Origin: Acidobacteriaceae bacterium
GTDB lineage: Bacteria; Acidobacteriota; Terriglobia; Terriglobales; Acidobacteriaceae
Direction of reading: 5' to 3'
Length of the DNA: 18,055 bases
Assembly: GCA_027311125.1 (NCBI GenBank)
Contig: DAICZO010000002.1
Coordinates: forward strand, 1-18,055
Shown here piece after piece: positions 16,901 to 18,055 of this stretch. How positions within the stretch are numbered: position 1 is the stretch's first letter; each line of letters begins with the position of its first letter. The notes beneath the pieces were generated by a model. That model worked only from the letters and a program-made list of their open reading frames with translations, was not told where the DNA came from and searched no databases. A program made the translations under genes and the position numbers.

Positions 16901-17258
16901 CGAATACATTCCCGGCGTTGTCGACTGCGACGCCGTCGAAGCCATGACTGTAGCCGAAGGTGCTGTTGGATGTGACGATGCTTTGGGTGTATCCGCCGCT
17001 TCCGTTCGGAGTTTCCTTGAACAGGGTGCTGATCTGGCTGGCGGGTGGACCGCCGCAGTTGCCTCCGTTATCGGTGATGAACAGATCTCCGGCACTGTCG
17101 ACAGCTATCTTGAACGGGCAGTTGAGATTGGTGCCAATCGTGGTCATCGTGCCATACGTAAAGCTCTGGGCTTGGGAGGAAACCGCCGCTGCGAAGGCGA
17201 ATGTAAACGCAGCCAGAACGGATAGACGGAGCAATTTGAACTTCATCGTGTTGTTCAC
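13944..17258 (-). pseudogene. Giant secreted NHL-propeller/ASH-domain protein gene with an in-frame TAG at codon 170
   Basis: One frame of 1,105 codons, broken only by TAG at 16751-16749. It starts at GTG 17258, 8 nt after GAGGAG. Signal peptide: residues 1-30. Propeller 1 (about 45-303) has six NHL-type blades such as FDGVAVDNAGNVFVADS. An ASH-type domain (about 304-415) is followed by propeller 2 (about 430-708), six regular blades with DTGNNRV(V/I)KE. Two more ASH domains (about 711-829, 836-939) and an Ig-like domain (944-1015) come next. The tail has two hydrophobic segments (about 1032-1047, 1052-1068), SGCGGG and a final beta strand pair, a tail I recall from Acidobacteriota surface proteins. 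The TAG lies in blade 3 exactly where other blades have the second Asn of GNNR, with no length change. Without readthrough or sequence error, only a 169-residue piece is made. The role is probably surface binding; ligand unknown. Confidence 0.8.
15150..15930. repeat. Coding DNA repeats of NHL blades (about 140-170 bp spacing)
   Basis: Six imperfect copies of a block like CGATTGTTGCCGGTGTCGGC (plus strand; copies near 15150, 15290, 15463, 15619, 15759 and 15903) encode the ADTGNNRVV segment of successive propeller blades. They diverge at synonymous and nonsynonymous positions, which shows old duplication. They are protein repeats, not a CRISPR or mobile repeat. Confidence 0.8.
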
Positions 17259-17266
17259 CGGGGCAT

Positions 17267-17272
17267 CTCCTC
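17267..17272 (-). promoter_or_regulatory. GAGGAG ribosome binding site supporting a GTG start
   Basis: Read on the minus strand, GAGGAG lies 8 nt before GTG 17258, a normal spacing. The in-frame ATG at 17246 would be 20 nt away, so the GTG is preferred for the NHL protein. Confidence 0.6.
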
Positions 17273-17371
17273 AATACATCTGGTTCGGGCGCAGGGCTGG
17301 GAGTTGATCGAAGCAACCAGCCTTAAGGTTCTCCGCCGTTCTTCGTCTTCGCATTCTTCGGCTTGAAATCT

Positions 17372-17656
17372 TCAAGCATTTGGTGTGTCTGGTTGCTGTG
17401 GCAGTTCCGGGTGCCCACAGGCACCGCTCTCATGTGGAATAAGTGAAGCTGGCTCAGGCGGGAATGGGATTATCTGCCCACAGTGTCCGCACCGTTCGCC
17501 GGGCACTGGTGGAGGTGTACGGACGTACGAGAGCACCTCGCGCTCGACCGTGATCTCGACCCGCCGATGCTGGACAGGACCCTCTTCAATTTGCTTTCCC
17601 ATGTTCTGGGCTGCTGTTAGAGTGGCTGGTAATGGGGTGCGCGGGAGCAGGGTCAT
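17372..17656 (-). CDS. Small CxxC protein of a type seen in Acidobacteriota
   Basis: The 94-residue frame starts at ATG 17656, with GGAG 11 nt upstream; an internal ATG at 17602 has no ribosome site. A central beta-like stretch RRVEITVEREVLSYVR precedes RCGHCGQIIPF, a single CxxC knuckle with a further CGH near the C-terminus (ESGACGHPE), so a metal or redox site is possible. I recall similar short proteins (an EITVE..VL strand then a CxxCG motif) in Acidobacteriota near regulators, but none with a known function. The tail is rich in Pro, Glu and Gln. It is divergent from the winged-helix regulator, with 118 bp between starts. An antisense frame across it is rejected. Confidence 0.65.
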   Translation of the reverse strand: MTLLPRTPLPATLTAAQNMGKQIEEGPVQHRRVEITVEREVLSYVRTPPPVPGERCGHCGQIIPFPPEPASLIPHESGACGHPELPQQPDTPNA

Positions 17657-17774
17657 TGGATTGCATTCTCCGTCCAGCCAAGGGGTATCTGTTCAGATCG
17701 AACTAGAGCGCACGGCGGTCTTTTTAGTCTTGAAGGCCGGGATGAATTTTTATGAATAGAGTTGAAGGGCACGT
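17657..17774. promoter_or_regulatory. Divergent control region before CxxC protein and winged-helix regulator
   Basis: 118 bases separate the two starts. The part at 17735-17760 is AT-rich and could hold a plus-strand -10 element close to the regulator, but no clear box pair was found. Confidence 0.3.
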
Positions 17775-18055
17775 ATGTCATTGTCCCGCAGCGTTTTATA
17801 TCGTTTTGATGATTACGAGCTGAACCTTGTCCGGCGAACGCTGACGCGCGACGGCAGCCCCGTGGCTCTCTCACCCAAGGCGTTCGAGGTGCTTGCGCAC
17901 CTGGTAGCCAACCCGGCAACGGTCGTCACGAAGGAAGAATTGTTGCATTCCGTTTGGCCGGAATCCTTTGTGGAAGAGGGCAACGTGGCGCAGCATGTTT
18001 CATCTCTGCGCAAAGCGTTTGCCGACCGGGCCCACTACATTGTCACGGTCCCCGG
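17775..18055 (+). CDS. Winged-helix (OmpR/PhoB-type DNA-binding domain) regulator, 3' end outside window
   Basis: ATG 17775 follows GAAGGG (17764-17769) at a 5-nt spacer. The 93 visible residues form an OmpR/PhoB-type DNA-binding domain placed at the N-terminus: YRFDDYELNLVRRTLTRDGS (leading beta strands), LSPKAFEVLAHLVANP, VVTKEELLHSVWPESFVEE and NVAQHVSSLRKAF (the recognition helix). With no receiver domain in front, it belongs to the CadC/ToxR-like layout; in Acidobacteriota such proteins often continue into TPR or TolB/WD40-like propeller domains. The rest lies past the window end. The neighbouring small CxxC gene is its divergent partner. Targets and signal cannot be inferred. Confidence 0.88.
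   Translation, partial: MSLSRSVLYRFDDYELNLVRRTLTRDGSPVALSPKAFEVLAHLVANPATVVTKEELLHSVWPESFVEEGNVAQHVSSLRKAFADRAHYIVTVP

Noticed and set aside
17361..17377. Hairpin GCTTGAA/TTCAAGC as terminator of the small CxxC gene
   Set aside because: It overlaps the stop codon, the stem is only 7 bp and AT-rich, and no U tract follows on the minus strand.

Overview
The window most resembles a chromosome segment from the phylum Acidobacteriota, class Terriglobia (Granulicella/Edaphobacter/Terriglobus-like). This is a judgement from gene style: PA14-bearing GH3 enzymes, secreted NHL/ASH proteins with a characteristic hydrophobic C-terminal tail, and a small CxxC protein divergent from a winged-helix regulator. 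No rRNA, tRNA, CRISPR array or intact insertion sequence was seen.

Layout, left to right. (1) 1-2533 (+): the C-terminal part of a PA14-containing GH3 glycosidase (cut by the window edge), then a D-mannonate dehydratase (ManD) with a full set of active-site residues. Together they suggest plant glycan and uronate use. (2) 5042-2568 (-): a compact three-gene operon for a Tat-exported DsrE-like protein, an orphan substrate-binding protein and a membrane-anchored dihaem cytochrome c resembling thiosulfate dehydrogenase TsdA. The last two genes overlap by one base. I read it as a putative periplasmic sulfur-oxidation module, and it is the best candidate here for an undescribed system. (3) 5315-10848 (+): a GH31 alpha-glycosidase (alpha-xylosidase-like) and a complete PA14-containing GH3 beta-xylosidase/beta-glucosidase. 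About 400 bp between them hold an unrecognised 5'-truncated reading frame. The GH3 lies in a stretch whose strand composition differs from the flanks. (4) 11260-12887: an aldo/keto reductase (-) divergent from a TetR-family regulator (+). (5) 12888-13330: gene-poor DNA with a short stretch resembling the C-terminus of methylmalonyl-CoA mutase. (6) 17258-13331 (-): a giant secreted protein with two NHL beta-propellers and ASH/Ig-like domains, interrupted at codon 170 by an in-frame TAG, followed 10 nt later by a small outer-membrane beta-barrel gene. (7) 17372-18055: a small CxxC protein (-) divergent from the start of a winged-helix regulator (+) that runs off the window.

How they work together: the GH3, GH31 and ManD genes fit breakdown of hemicellulose (xylan/xyloglucan side chains, uronates). 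The sulfur-like operon sits between the two glycosidase blocks without an obvious metabolic link. The NHL protein and beta-barrel probably form a cell-surface pair. All functional calls rest on reading motifs by eye; no database search was run.
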